15,290 bases of DNA from Mayfieldus sp038329895 (GCA_038329895.1 JBBQNM010000060.1:1-15290), one strand, 5' to 3'. Positions 1 through 6,303 are shown, numbered from the stretch's first letter. Program-made: numbers and translations. The notes: a model not told the origin generated them from the sequence alone.

Positions 1-1
1 G

Positions 2-364
2 GCGACCTTCCCGACCTCGGTCTTCGTGGTCAAGCCGTTCGGCAAGGTGGTGATCTGCGGCGCCACCTCCGGCTACAACCTCGACTTCGACGTCCGCTAC
101 CTGTGGATGCGCCAGAAGCAGATCATCGGATCGCACTTCGCTAACGCGTATGAGTGCATGCGGGCCAACCATCTGATCGCCAAAGGCAAGATCCGCCCCG
201 TGCTCTGGCAGACGATGGATTTCGAGGGCGTCCCCGAGGCGCACCAGCTGCTGTACGAGAACAAGCACCTCGGCAAGATCTCGATCCTGGTCGGCGCCAA
301 GGATGAGCGGGAGGGGAAGACCGAGGAGGGCCCGGGCGCGATCCGGGCCGAGGTCGGCGCCTGA
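2..364 (+). CDS. ccr: Crotonyl-CoA carboxylase/reductase, C-terminal end (partial, 5' end outside window)
   Basis: The open frame enters from the left edge and ends at TGA 362-364, giving about 120 C-terminal residues. Seen: the segment CGATSGYNLDFDVRYLWMRQ followed by IIGSHFANAYEC and the closing HQLLYENKHLGKISILVG. This matches the end of the medium-chain dehydrogenase/reductase fold in crotonyl-CoA carboxylase/reductase, whose typical form is CGGTSGYN..LRFLWMRQK...GSHFAN...AHQLMHDNKH. The family reductively carboxylates crotonyl-CoA to (2S)-ethylmalonyl-CoA with NADPH and CO2, the committed step of the ethylmalonyl-CoA pathway. The frame is open from the first base, and an internal GTG at 26 is not the real start. 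The tail after ILVG (about 22 charged residues) is longer than in the copies I recall. The presence of ecm, mch, mcd and mcl homologues in the same window supports Ccr over a generic zinc-type alcohol dehydrogenase. Confidence 0.88.
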   Translation, partial: ATFPTSVFVVKPFGKVVICGATSGYNLDFDVRYLWMRQKQIIGSHFANAYECMRANHLIAKGKIRPVLWQTMDFEGVPEAHQLLYENKHLGKISILVGAKDEREGKTEEGPGAIRAEVGA

Positions 365-657
365 TGGCCGAGGTCTGTTACATCGACTGGCACGTGACGC
401 CGTTTCGCGCCGATCGCTTCCTCGAGATCTGGACACCGGCGGCGGCCCGGGTGCTCGCCTTCGGGGCCACGAGCTGGTCTCTGACCCGAAACATCGACGA
501 CCCCCTCCACATCCGCCAGGCCGCCATCTGGGAGAGCCACGACGACTTCGAGCGCTACTGGTACTCGGAGGAGGTCACGGCCGCCCGCGAAGAGGCGATC
601 AACTACTACGGCAAGCCGGTCCTGCCGGTCTGGCACTCGCTCGTCGGCGCCGAGTAG
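364..657 (+). CDS. Small protein of probable dimeric alpha/beta-barrel (ABM/NIPSNAP-like) type, function unknown
   Basis: A 97-residue protein. Its ATG shares one base with the ccr stop (TGATG), so the two are probably translationally coupled and made together. The sequence alternates short strands and helices: an N-terminal strand (VCYIDWHVTP), a helix beginning FRADRFLEIW, a strand region TSWSLTRNID, then IRQAAIWESHDDFERYWYSEE with the W-x(4)-D-F-x-R-Y pattern common in antibiotic-biosynthesis-monooxygenase and NIPSNAP-like barrels. A final helix/strand (INYYGKPVLPVWHSLV) closes it. No cofactor motif or membrane segment is visible, and ABM proteins often act without one. The tight coupling suggests a job connected with Ccr or its substrate, but that is inference only. 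It could also be an uncharacterised conserved protein with no enzymatic role. Confidence 0.75.
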   Translation: MAEVCYIDWHVTPFRADRFLEIWTPAAARVLAFGATSWSLTRNIDDPLHIRQAAIWESHDDFERYWYSEEVTAAREEAINYYGKPVLPVWHSLVGAE

Positions 658-672
658 GGCGGTGTGACAGTG

Positions 673-1341
673 ATGAAGCGGCGCTCTAATGTTTCCCTGG
701 CCCTCGGGCTGGTCGGCGCGACCCTTGCGCTGGCGATCGCGGCGCTCACCCCTCCGAAGGCGGACGCGTTGGGCACTTTTAGCAACGGCGTGCTCACGGT
801 GACCGGCGGGGAGGGCAAAATCGTCCCTCGCTGCGCCAGCGACGGCGAGATCACCGTCAGCGGGGTTTCCGTCGATAACGGTCCCGCCTACTGCCGTGAC
901 CTGAGGCAAATCGTCGCGGTCGGCTTCGAAATCCCCGGCGTAATGGACTTCTCGCAGCTGCCTGACGACCTCGGGGGCGGCCAGGGCCCGATCGAGATCA
1001 AGGCCACGGGCGGTCCGGACAGCGACAAGCTGATTGGGGCGGCGCAACACATAAACATCTTCGACGGCGGGGATGGCAGCGATTCCGTCACGGGTGGCGA
1101 TCTCGATGACACACTGAGCGGCGGCGGCTCAGGCGACAAGCTCGACGGCGGGGCAGGCAAGGACACCCTCAGAGGCGGGCCCGGAGGCGACAAGCTGACG
1201 GGCGGACTCGGCGCCGACTCGCTGTTCGGCGGAACCGGCGGCGACAAGCTGCTCGGAGGCCCCGGACGCGACCTGCTCAAGGGTGGCGGCAGTTCCGACA
1301 AACTCGTCGGCGGTCCCGGCAAGGACAGCGAGAAGCAGTAG
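673..1341 (+). CDS. Secreted RTX-type calcium-binding repeat protein
   Basis: A 222-residue protein starting at ATG 673; in-frame GTG codons at 664 and 670 are alternative starts. Residues 1-31 form a signal peptide: MKRR, then a hydrophobic stretch SLALGLVGATLALAIAAL and an A-x-A-like site at PKADA. Residues about 32-112 are a non-repetitive domain with two cysteines (C54, C74) that could form a disulfide. From residue 132 to the end there are ten consecutive nine-residue units of the form GGxGxDxLx (for example GGAGKDTLR, GGPGGDKLT, GGLGADSLF), which is the haemolysin-type parallel beta-roll that binds Ca2+ between turns. Such proteins fold outside the cell where calcium is available. No C-terminal LPxTG anchor, peptidase or adhesin domain is present, so its target is unknown. 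It lies 15 bp after the small barrel gene on the same strand. The insertion sequence begins 9 bp after its stop codon. Confidence 0.85.
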   Translation: MKRRSNVSLALGLVGATLALAIAALTPPKADALGTFSNGVLTVTGGEGKIVPRCASDGEITVSGVSVDNGPAYCRDLRQIVAVGFEIPGVMDFSQLPDDLGGGQGPIEIKATGGPDSDKLIGAAQHINIFDGGDGSDSVTGGDLDDTLSGGGSGDKLDGGAGKDTLRGGPGGDKLTGGLGADSLFGGTGGDKLLGGPGRDLLKGGGSSDKLVGGPGKDSEKQ

Positions 1342-1343
1342 CG

Positions 1344-1350
1344 GCTAAGT
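1344..1350. repeat. Candidate target-site duplication, left copy
   Basis: GCTAAGT immediately precedes the left inverted repeat. GCTAGT (2414-2419) immediately follows the right one. They differ by one A, so this is a decayed or imperfect duplication rather than a clean one. Confidence 0.4.
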
Positions 1351-1375
1351 TGTAATCCCTGAGCCCGTTGTTTCA
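1351..1375 (+). repeat. IS481-type left terminal inverted repeat
   Basis: Begins TGTAATCCC and matches, with about eight mismatches over 25 bases, the reverse complement of 2389-2413. The transposase would bind and cleave here. Confidence 0.75.
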
Positions 1376-1385
1376 TCCGGGCCCC

Positions 1386-1423
1386 CTTGAAGGCTGGGGG
1401 TGTCTACCCCACCCAGCCTCAAG
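1386..1423 (+). promoter_or_regulatory. Hairpin just before the transposase ribosome-binding site
   Basis: CTTG (1386-1389) pairs with CAAG (1420-1423). After one unpaired A, AGGCTGGG (1391-1398) pairs with CCCAGCCT (1412-1419), around a loop of about 13 bases. The right foot of the stem overlaps the AAGGAGG Shine-Dalgarno sequence (1421-1427). In other IS families such a structure stops translation of transposase from transcripts that read in from outside. The same role is inferred here. Confidence 0.55.
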
Positions 1424-1434
1424 GAGGTATCCGG

Positions 1435-2418
1435 ATGAAGCTCCACGCTAACGCTGCTCTCAGCCTGAACAAGCGCCGGCTTCTCGTTCACCGAGTCGTC
1501 GATCAGGACTGGTCGCTGACGAAGGCGGCCGAGGCCGCCGAAGTCAGCGAGCCGACCGCGCGCAAGTGGGCCGGGCGTTATGAGGCCGATGGCGACGCGG
1601 GCCTGCTCGATCGACCCTCGGCAGCCAACCGCGTCCACAACCGCACCCCGGAGGATCGGATCGCGGTGATCTGCGCGCTGCGTCGGCTGCGGATGACCGG
1701 TGCCGAGATCGCCGAGGCCCTCGGCATGGCCGAGACCACGGTCTCGGGGATTCTCACCCGCTCGGGGCTCGGTCGGCTCGGGCGCCTGGGGATGGAGCCT
1801 GCCCGCCGCTATGAGCGCTCTCGCCCGGGCGAGCTGATCCACATAGACGTCAAGAAGCTCGGGCGGATCGAGCGCGGCGCTGGCAAGCGGATCATGGGCG
1901 GCTCGAGCCATTACACCGGCAGCTACACCGACAAGGCCGGGCATCGACGCCGCAAGGCGGGCTGGGAATACGTTCACGTCTGCGTCGACGATGCGACTCG
2001 CTTTGCCTACGTTGAGGTGCTCGCCGACGAACGAGCGACGACCGCGGTCGGCTTCTTGGGCCGGGCGATGAAGTTCTTTGCCCGCCACGGCGTCTCAGTC
2101 GAGGCGGTGCTCACCGACAACGGCTCTGCCTATCGTTCGGCGGTGCACGCGATCGCGTGCCGGGCGCTCGGTCTCAAGCACCTGCGGACTCGCCCTCGTC
2201 GGCCGCAGACCAACGGCAAGGCAGAGCGCTTTATCCGCACGATGCTCGGCGGCTGGGCCTATGGCGCGATCTATCGCAGCTCCACGGAGCGCACCGCCGC
2301 ACTCGAGGGCTGGCTATGGCGCTACAACTACCGGCGAAAGCACGGCGCCCTCGGTCGAAAGCCGCCCGCAGCTCGGCTCGCCGAGCTGCGGAATAACCCG
2401 CTCGGGTCTTACAGCTAG
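1435..2418 (+). CDS. IS481-family DDE transposase
   Basis: A 327-residue protein. The start is set at ATG 1435 because a strong Shine-Dalgarno, AAGGAGG, lies 7 bases upstream and the protein then begins MKLHANAALS, the usual opening of this family. Residues about 10-60 form a helix-turn-helix (WSLTKAAEAAEVSEPTARKW). A second HTH-like segment lies near 84-108 (MTGAEIAEALGMAETTVSGI). The integrase core follows with D138 (HIDVKKLG), D228 (LTDNGSAY) and E264 (NGKAERF), so the catalytic triad is complete with 35 residues between the last two acids. The length is normal for the family. The stop codon is not inside the element: the right inverted repeat ends at 2413, and the final Ser codon and TAG (2416-2418) are completed by flanking DNA. 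The C-terminus therefore depends on the insertion site. Confidence 0.93.
   Translation: MKLHANAALSLNKRRLLVHRVVDQDWSLTKAAEAAEVSEPTARKWAGRYEADGDAGLLDRPSAANRVHNRTPEDRIAVICALRRLRMTGAEIAEALGMAETTVSGILTRSGLGRLGRLGMEPARRYERSRPGELIHIDVKKLGRIERGAGKRIMGGSSHYTGSYTDKAGHRRRKAGWEYVHVCVDDATRFAYVEVLADERATTAVGFLGRAMKFFARHGVSVEAVLTDNGSAYRSAVHAIACRALGLKHLRTRPRRPQTNGKAERFIRTMLGGWAYGAIYRSSTERTAALEGWLWRYNYRRKHGALGRKPPAARLAELRNNPLGSYS
2389..2413 (-). repeat. IS481-type right terminal inverted repeat
   Basis: Read on the minus strand this is TGTAAGACCCGAGCGGGTTA, the partner of 1351-1375. It lies wholly inside the 3' end of the transposase gene. Confidence 0.75.
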
Positions 2419-2705
2419 TGCTGCTCCAGCGGGGCCATCGTGAGCCCCGCCTGTTTGAGCTGCTCCCAGTAAAGCTCCGCGGGCTCCCGAGGGCCGGTCC
2501 ACACGCAGGCCCGGCCGCTGTTGTGGATCGTGTCGGCGAACCGGTGCCCCTGATCGATGCTGATCCCGGGAATCACCCGGGCAAGGGTCTGGGCAACATG
2601 TTCGAACGTGTTGTGATTGTCGTTTTCGACGATCACCATCCAGTTGCCGCCCAGGCCCGAGTCCGGGCCGGAGCTTCGGGGACGCTCGACCGTGGTCGTC
2701 TCCAC
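2415..2705 (-). CDS. clpS: ATP-dependent Clp protease adaptor ClpS
   Basis: A 96-residue protein starting at GTG (2703-2705). ClpS binds N-end-rule substrates and hands them to ClpA or ClpC for degradation by ClpP in the cytoplasm. Seen: after a flexible N-terminal tail (residues 1-20), the core NWMVIVENDNHNTFEHVAQTL corresponds to the family's W-x-V-I-L-x-N-D-D-x-T-x(2)-F-V segment. N28 and D29 sit where the N-degron pocket residues lie, and H61 (IHNSGRA) matches the conserved pocket histidine. The closing ELYWEQLKQAGL matches the C-terminal helix. The usual NDD is NDN here. A TAGTCT box 7 nt before the GTG supports this start and suggests a leaderless mRNA. The IS481 element ends one base from its stop codon, leaving the gene intact. 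Its TAG overlaps the transposase TAG on the other strand through a shared CTAG. Confidence 0.85.
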   Translation of the reverse strand: METTTVERPRSSGPDSGLGGNWMVIVENDNHNTFEHVAQTLARVIPGISIDQGHRFADTIHNSGRACVWTGPREPAELYWEQLKQAGLTMAPLEQH

Positions 2706-2712
2706 GGCGAAG

Positions 2713-2718
2713 AGACTA
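2713..2718 (-). promoter_or_regulatory. Candidate -10 box (TAGTCT) of clpS
   Basis: TAGTCT on the minus strand ends 7 nt before the GTG start, and no Shine-Dalgarno is visible. The spacing would put transcription start at the start codon (leaderless). Confidence 0.4.
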
Positions 2719-2745
2719 GACGGATGCCGCCCCGGCGGCGTGGCG

Positions 2746-3438
2746 TCAACCGAAGGGGTCGGGGACCGCGACCGTAAGGTCGTCGAAACTCGCCGCGGCG
2801 CCCTTGGCCGCCTTGGCCGAGCCGACCGACACGGTCGAGAAGCGCCCCGTGAGGGTCGACGCCGTGTGGGCGTCGTCGACCACCGAGGCCAGCTTTTTGC
2901 CGTTCACGAAGGCGGTCAAGTGGGTCTCCCCGGTTGCGGTGGGGAATGCCTGTAGGCGCAGCTTGTTCGGCTTGCCCACCGCCTTGATGCCACTCGCCTT
3001 GCCCTTCGCCAGCAGCGTGCGATCGACATTCGGGGGCACGTCGCGCCGCAGCTGGAAGGAGCCCTTCTTCGGGAACACGGCGAGCTGGTACTGGCCGTTG
3101 CCGCCGTCGCGCAGGGAGACGGCGACGAAGGTGCGAGCCTGGATCGTGCTCCGTGTGCCCGCCAGCAGGCGCGTGGTGGCGGTGATGTCGAGGTTGGCAC
3201 CGACCACGGGGGTGCGGAACTGGCACTCCCGCGTCTGCTTGCCCACGGTGACGTTCAGCGCCCCTGCGCCACCGCCGCGGGCACAGGTGCTCTTGCCGAG
3301 GTGCACGAGCTGTCCCCGCGCAGCCGTGTTCGACATCGCGTTGGTATAGATCGGGATCGAGGCGCCAAGCGCCACGGCAGCGGCAGCAGCCGAGCCGAGG
3401 ACGGCAAGCAGGATCGCGATCCGGACGGGTCGTTTCAT
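2746..3438 (-). CDS. Secreted protein with probable concanavalin-like (LamG/DUF1080-like) beta-sandwich, function unknown
   Basis: A 230-residue protein. Residues 1-26 form a signal peptide (MKRPVR, then a hydrophobic run IAILLAVLGSAAAAAVALGA), so it is exported. Two cysteines near residues 52 and 72 (KSTCARGGG, TRECQFRT) could form a disulfide. The C-terminal half runs GKPNKLRLQAF, then THLTAFVNGKKLASVVDD, and ends in AASFDDLTVAVPDP. This strand pattern (LRL...VNGkkla...D......FDDLtV) is the edge of a jelly-roll as seen in LamG and 3-keto-disaccharide hydrolase-like domains that bind or process sugars. No catalytic residues can be assigned, so a carbohydrate-related role is only a guess. It lies 40 bp upstream of clpS on the same strand. 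It has no clear Shine-Dalgarno or -10 box. Confidence 0.7.
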   Translation of the reverse strand: MKRPVRIAILLAVLGSAAAAAVALGASIPIYTNAMSNTAARGQLVHLGKSTCARGGGAGALNVTVGKQTRECQFRTPVVGANLDITATTRLLAGTRSTIQARTFVAVSLRDGGNGQYQLAVFPKKGSFQLRRDVPPNVDRTLLAKGKASGIKAVGKPNKLRLQAFPTATGETHLTAFVNGKKLASVVDDAHTASTLTGRFSTVSVGSAKAAKGAAASFDDLTVAVPDPFG

Positions 3439-3539
3439 TACTTCGTCTGAGGCACTACCGGACGTGCACCGGAGAGCCTAAACACAGGCGCGGGCGAAAG
3501 ATGCGCTCCGTCGTGCGTGTGCACCGGAAATCACATTAC

Positions 3540-3592
3540 TTGCGGCGCCTTCGGCGCCTGACACGCCAGTGCCGGCGCGCAACGCGCCGGCA
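3540..3592 (+). repeat. Two-hairpin palindromic repeat, copy A
   Basis: Begins TTGC, then stem 1 GGCGCC-TTC-GGCGCC, then the unpaired core TGACACGCCAGT, then stem 2 GCCGGCGCG-CAA-CGCGCCGGC. Copy B follows head-to-tail 62 bp further on. The 230-bp gap 3439-3668 between the secreted-protein gene and ecm holds only copies A and B and the ecm promoter region. Confidence 0.8.
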
Positions 3593-3601
3593 AACAAATA
3601 T

Positions 3602-3651
3602 TTGCGGCGCCTTCGGCGCCTGACACGCCTCTGGCGGCGCTGGCGCGCCAC
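3602..3651 (+). repeat. Two-hairpin palindromic repeat, copy B
   Basis: Stem 1 is identical to copy A. The core is TGACACGCCTCT. Stem 2 is degenerate (GGCGGCGC...GCGCCACG). The spacer from A to B is AT-rich (AAACAAATA). Copy B ends six bases before the putative -10 box of ecm, so it covers the -35 region. Confidence 0.75.
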
Positions 3652-3656
3652 GGGCA

Positions 3657-3662
3657 TAAAAT
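3657..3662 (+). promoter_or_regulatory. Candidate -10 box (TAAAAT) of ecm
   Basis: TAAAAT lies 6 nt before ATG 3669, without any Shine-Dalgarno. The expected transcription start is at the ATG. No -35 consensus is visible because repeat copy B occupies that place. Confidence 0.45.
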
Positions 3663-3668
3663 CTACCC

Positions 3669-5672
3669 ATGGCCGAGCATCGCCTGCCCGAGCGTGACCG
3701 CCCCTGGATGATGCGCACCTACGCGGGCCATTCCGACGCCCGCCGCTCCAACGAGCTTTACCGGAGCAACCTCGCGAAGGGCCAGACCGGCCTCTCGGTC
3801 GCCTTCGACCTGCCCACGCAGACCGGTTACGACCCCGACCAACCGCTGGCCCGCGGCGAGGTGGGCAAGGTCGGCGTCTCAATCGTCCACAAAGGCGACA
3901 TGCACACGCTGCTCGACGGCATCCCGCTCAACGAGATGAACACCTCGATGACGATCAACGCGACCGCAGCCTGGCTGCTCGGGCTCTACGTCACCGTCGC
4001 CGAGGAGAACGGCGTCGAGCGCGCCAAGCTCAAGGGGACGACCCAGAACGACATCATCAAGGAGTACCTCTCGCGCGGCACCTACGCCTTCCCGCCCGAG
4101 CCCTCGATGCGGCTGATCGCCGACACGGTCGCCTTCGCGGTCAACGAGGTTCCGGACTGGAACCCGACCAACGTTTGCAGCTACCACCTGCAGGAGGCCG
4201 GCGCCACGCCGGTGCAGGAGATCGCCTATGCGCTCTCCACCGCGATCGCGGTGCTCGACGAGGTCAAGGCGCGAGGACAGGTCTCCGAGTCCGACTTCCC
4301 GAAGGTATTCGGCCGCATCTCATTCTTCGTCAACGCCGGCATCCGGCTGGTCGAGGAGATCGCCAAGCTGCGCGCGATGGGTCGTATCTGGACCGAGATC
4401 GGCCGCGAGCGCTACGGGGTCACCGACCCGAAGATGCTGCGCTTCCGCTACGGCGTGCAGGTCAACTCGCTCGGCCTCACCGAGTCCCAACCGGAGAACA
4501 ACGTGCCGCGCATCGTGCTCGAGGCGCTGGCAGTGACGCTGAGCCGCGACGCCCGCGCCCGGGCGATCCAGCTACCGGCCTGGAACGAGGCCCTCGGCCT
4601 CCCCCGCCCCTGGGATCAGCAGTGGAGCCTGCGGATCCAGCAGATCCTCGCCGAAGAGACCGACCTGCTCGAGTACCCCGACATCTTCGAGGGCTCGCCG
4701 GTGATGGAGGGGCTGGTCGAGGAGTTGGTCGAGGCGGCCCGCGAAGAGATGGCGATCGTCGAGGAGCACGGCGGCGCGGTCGACGCGGTCCCCTACATGA
4801 AGGCGCGGCTGGTCGAGTCGCATCGCGAGCGGGTGGCGAAGATCGAGCGCGGTGAGCTGAAGGTGGTGGGCCAGAACGCCTACATGGAGACCGAGGACTC
4901 GCCGCTCACCGCCGATGCGGAGGGGGGCATCCTGAAGCCCGACCCCGACGTGGAGCGCGAGCGCATCGAGTCGCTCGAGGTCTGGAGGGCCGAGCGCGAC
5001 GAGGCGGCGGTGCGCAAGGCGCTCGACGAGCTGGCCCGCGTCGCGGCAGACGACGGCGAGAACATCATGCCGGCGACGATCGCCGCCGCCAAGGCAGGAG
5101 CGACGACCGGCGAGTGGGCGGGCGTTCTGCGCGACGCGTTCGGCGACTACCGCGCGCCCACCGGCGTGAGCGGCGCAGCCCCCGCGGGCGACCCGGCTCT
5201 GCTCGAGGAGGTGCGCAAGCGCGTCGACGAGGTCTCCGGGGAGATCGGACACCGGATGAAGATCCTGGTCGGAAAGCCGGGGCTCGATGGCCACTCGAAC
5301 GGGTCCGAGCAGGTGGCGCTGCGGGCCCGCGACTCCGGCATGGAGGTCGTCTACCAGGGCATCCGCCTGACCCCCGAGGAGATCGCCGAATCGGCGCTGC
5401 AGGAAGACGTCGACGTGGTTGGGATCTCGATCCTCTCCGGCTCGCACATGCAGCTGGTCCCTGAGATCGTGCGGCTGCTGCGAGAGGCGGGCGTCGACGT
5501 GCCGGTCGTCGTCGGCGGGATCATTCCGGCCGCCGACGCGGCGAAGCTCCAGGAGGACGGCGTGGCGCGCGTCTACACGTCCAAGGACTTCGAGATCAAC
5601 CGCATGATGGGCGACATCGTCGAGCTGGTTGCGGAGCGCAACGGCGCCGGGCAGACGGCCGCTCCGGCCTAG
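3669..5672 (+). CDS. ecm: (2R)-Ethylmalonyl-CoA mutase (coenzyme B12-dependent)
   Basis: A 667-residue protein combining the catalytic TIM-barrel (about 1-500) and the B12-binding domain (about 530-655) in one chain. It rearranges ethylmalonyl-CoA to methylsuccinyl-CoA in the cytoplasm. The N-terminal signature MMRTYAGHSDARRSNELYR and VAFDLPTQTGYDPD is of the Ecm/MeaA type. Methylmalonyl-CoA mutase reads YAGFS and ATHRGYD here, and isobutyryl-CoA mutase differs again. NEMNTSMTINATAAWLL, GTTQNDIIKEYLSRGTYAFP and NVCSYHLQEAGATPVQEIAY are the conserved mutase core. The cobalamin motif DGHSNG (D-x-H-x-x-G) is intact, with the later SILSGSH and VGGIIP loops. The length fits Ecm. It stands first in a two-gene run, directly after repeats A/B and a TAAAAT box. 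Alternative substrate use (isobutyryl-CoA) cannot be excluded from sequence, but the ccr/mch/mcd/mcl neighbours favour Ecm. Confidence 0.93.
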   Translation: MAEHRLPERDRPWMMRTYAGHSDARRSNELYRSNLAKGQTGLSVAFDLPTQTGYDPDQPLARGEVGKVGVSIVHKGDMHTLLDGIPLNEMNTSMTINATAAWLLGLYVTVAEENGVERAKLKGTTQNDIIKEYLSRGTYAFPPEPSMRLIADTVAFAVNEVPDWNPTNVCSYHLQEAGATPVQEIAYALSTAIAVLDEVKARGQVSESDFPKVFGRISFFVNAGIRLVEEIAKLRAMGRIWTEIGRERYGVTDPKMLRFRYGVQVNSLGLTESQPENNVPRIVLEALAVTLSRDARARAIQLPAWNEALGLPRPWDQQWSLRIQQILAEETDLLEYPDIFEGSPVMEGLVEELVEAAREEMAIVEEHGGAVDAVPYMKARLVESHRERVAKIERGELKVVGQNAYMETEDSPLTADAEGGILKPDPDVERERIESLEVWRAERDEAAVRKALDELARVAADDGENIMPATIAAAKAGATTGEWAGVLRDAFGDYRAPTGVSGAAPAGDPALLEEVRKRVDEVSGEIGHRMKILVGKPGLDGHSNGSEQVALRARDSGMEVVYQGIRLTPEEIAESALQEDVDVVGISILSGSHMQLVPEIVRLLREAGVDVPVVVGGIIPAADAAKLQEDGVARVYTSKDFEINRMMGDIVELVAERNGAGQTAAPA

Positions 5673-5678
5673 CCGTTC

Positions 5679-5696
5679 GTCCGGGCCCGCCCGGAC
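5679..5696. repeat. Inverted repeat just after ecm
   Basis: GTCCGGGC-CC-GCCCGGAC is a perfect 8-base-arm palindrome 6 bases after the ecm stop. It could form a stem in the mRNA, but no U-run follows on the plus strand, so a terminator role is doubtful. Confidence 0.5.
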
Positions 5697-5714
5697 TGGC
5701 GCAATTTGCGCCAG
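5696..5714. promoter_or_regulatory. 19-bp palindrome, candidate operator
   Basis: CTGGCGCAA-T-TTGCGCCAG has perfect 9-base arms around one base. The arms are too close for a stable hairpin loop, so a dimeric repressor or activator site is more likely. It ends 17 bp before ATG 5732, about where a -35 region would lie. A CACAAT box sits at 5719-5724. Confidence 0.45.
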
Positions 5715-5731
5715 GCGGCACAATAGGAACG

Positions 5732-6298
5732 ATGAGCGAGCTGAACGGCGACCGATCGGCCTGGCTGCGCTGCTACCGCTGCTGGTCGCAGAACCTCGAG
5801 ATCCAGATCCACTACGACGCGATCCGCCGCGTCGCGCCCGACTCGGGGATCCCCACAGAGGGTGTGGACGAGGTACAGGAGGCGGTCGTCCAGTGCCTGG
5901 ACTGCATGCACGACCAGCCCCACCTGATCCTGCAGGGAGACCGCGTGGCGCCGGTCGAGGACCGCTGGGAGCGCATGGTCGCGGGCACTCCATGGGTCGC
6001 TTCCTGCACGGTTGCCATCGACCAGGACCAGGTCGAGACCTGCTCAGGGCCGGAGGCCGCCGAGTCGCTCACCTACGGCGCCTTCGGTGAGGCCGGCACG
6101 CGTGAGTTCTTCACCCACGTGCGCTTCCACAAGCACGACGAGGAGCGAATCGTCGTGCACATGCTGGTCGAGCTCTACGCGCGCTCCGCCGAGGAGGCGA
6201 GCGAGGTGCTCGAGGTCGCGGCCCGCGGGCCGCTGGAGATCACCTCGCTGGCCGAGGAGTCAAGACCCCCGGCCCACGCCTCCGACGAGGCGCATTGA
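5732..6298 (+). CDS. Conserved-looking hypothetical protein with paired CxxC motifs
   Basis: A 188-residue soluble protein of unknown function. Seen: C14-Y-R-C17 near the N-terminus and C55-L-D-C58 forty residues later, followed by H60 and H64 (CLDCMHDQPH). This arrangement would suit a zinc-ribbon-like structural metal site. The rest has mixed strands and helices (FFTHVRFHKHDEERIVVHMLVELYAR, residues about 128-153) with an acidic, proline-containing tail. No signal peptide or membrane segment is present. ATG 5732 is preceded by AGGAAC at a usable Shine-Dalgarno distance. It lies 59 bp after ecm on the same strand, with a 19-bp palindrome between them. It may be co-expressed with ecm or separately controlled. 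A role as a B12-enzyme accessory protein is speculation. Confidence 0.75.
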   Translation: MSELNGDRSAWLRCYRCWSQNLEIQIHYDAIRRVAPDSGIPTEGVDEVQEAVVQCLDCMHDQPHLILQGDRVAPVEDRWERMVAGTPWVASCTVAIDQDQVETCSGPEAAESLTYGAFGEAGTREFFTHVRFHKHDEERIVVHMLVELYARSAEEASEVLEVAARGPLEITSLAEESRPPAHASDEAH

Positions 6299-6303
6299 TG
6301 CGG

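Larger units (their letters stand above)
1351..2413 (+). mobile_element. IS481-family insertion sequence, about 1063 bp
   Basis: The element holds one DDE transposase gene and is bounded by imperfect terminal inverted repeats. The left end reads TGTAATCCCTGAGCCCGTT. The right end, read on the minus strand from 2413, is TGTAAGACCCGAGCGGGTT. About 17 of the first 25 positions match, and both ends begin with TGTAA as expected for IS481 relatives. The flanks GCTAAGT (1344-1350) and GCTAGT (2414-2419) look like a target duplication that has lost one base. The transposase is uninterrupted, so the copy may be active. There are no passenger genes. Confidence 0.85.

Noticed and set aside
97..1050. Minus-strand open frame across ccr, the small barrel gene and the RTX gene
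   Set aside because: It crosses three convincing plus-strand genes and shows no domain.
3540..3651. Tandem repeats considered as a short CRISPR array
   Set aside because: Only two units, the period is almost all repeat with a 9-10 base linker, both halves are self-complementary, the same unit recurs elsewhere, and no cas genes are near.
5679..5714. The two palindromes after ecm as an intrinsic terminator
   Set aside because: No U-run follows either stem on the plus strand, and the second has a one-base centre unsuitable for a hairpin loop.
4572..5993. Long minus-strand open frame opposite ecm
   Set aside because: It is antisense to a well-conserved mutase, composed of R/G/P/A-rich sequence with no recognisable domain. 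This is a GC-driven shadow.
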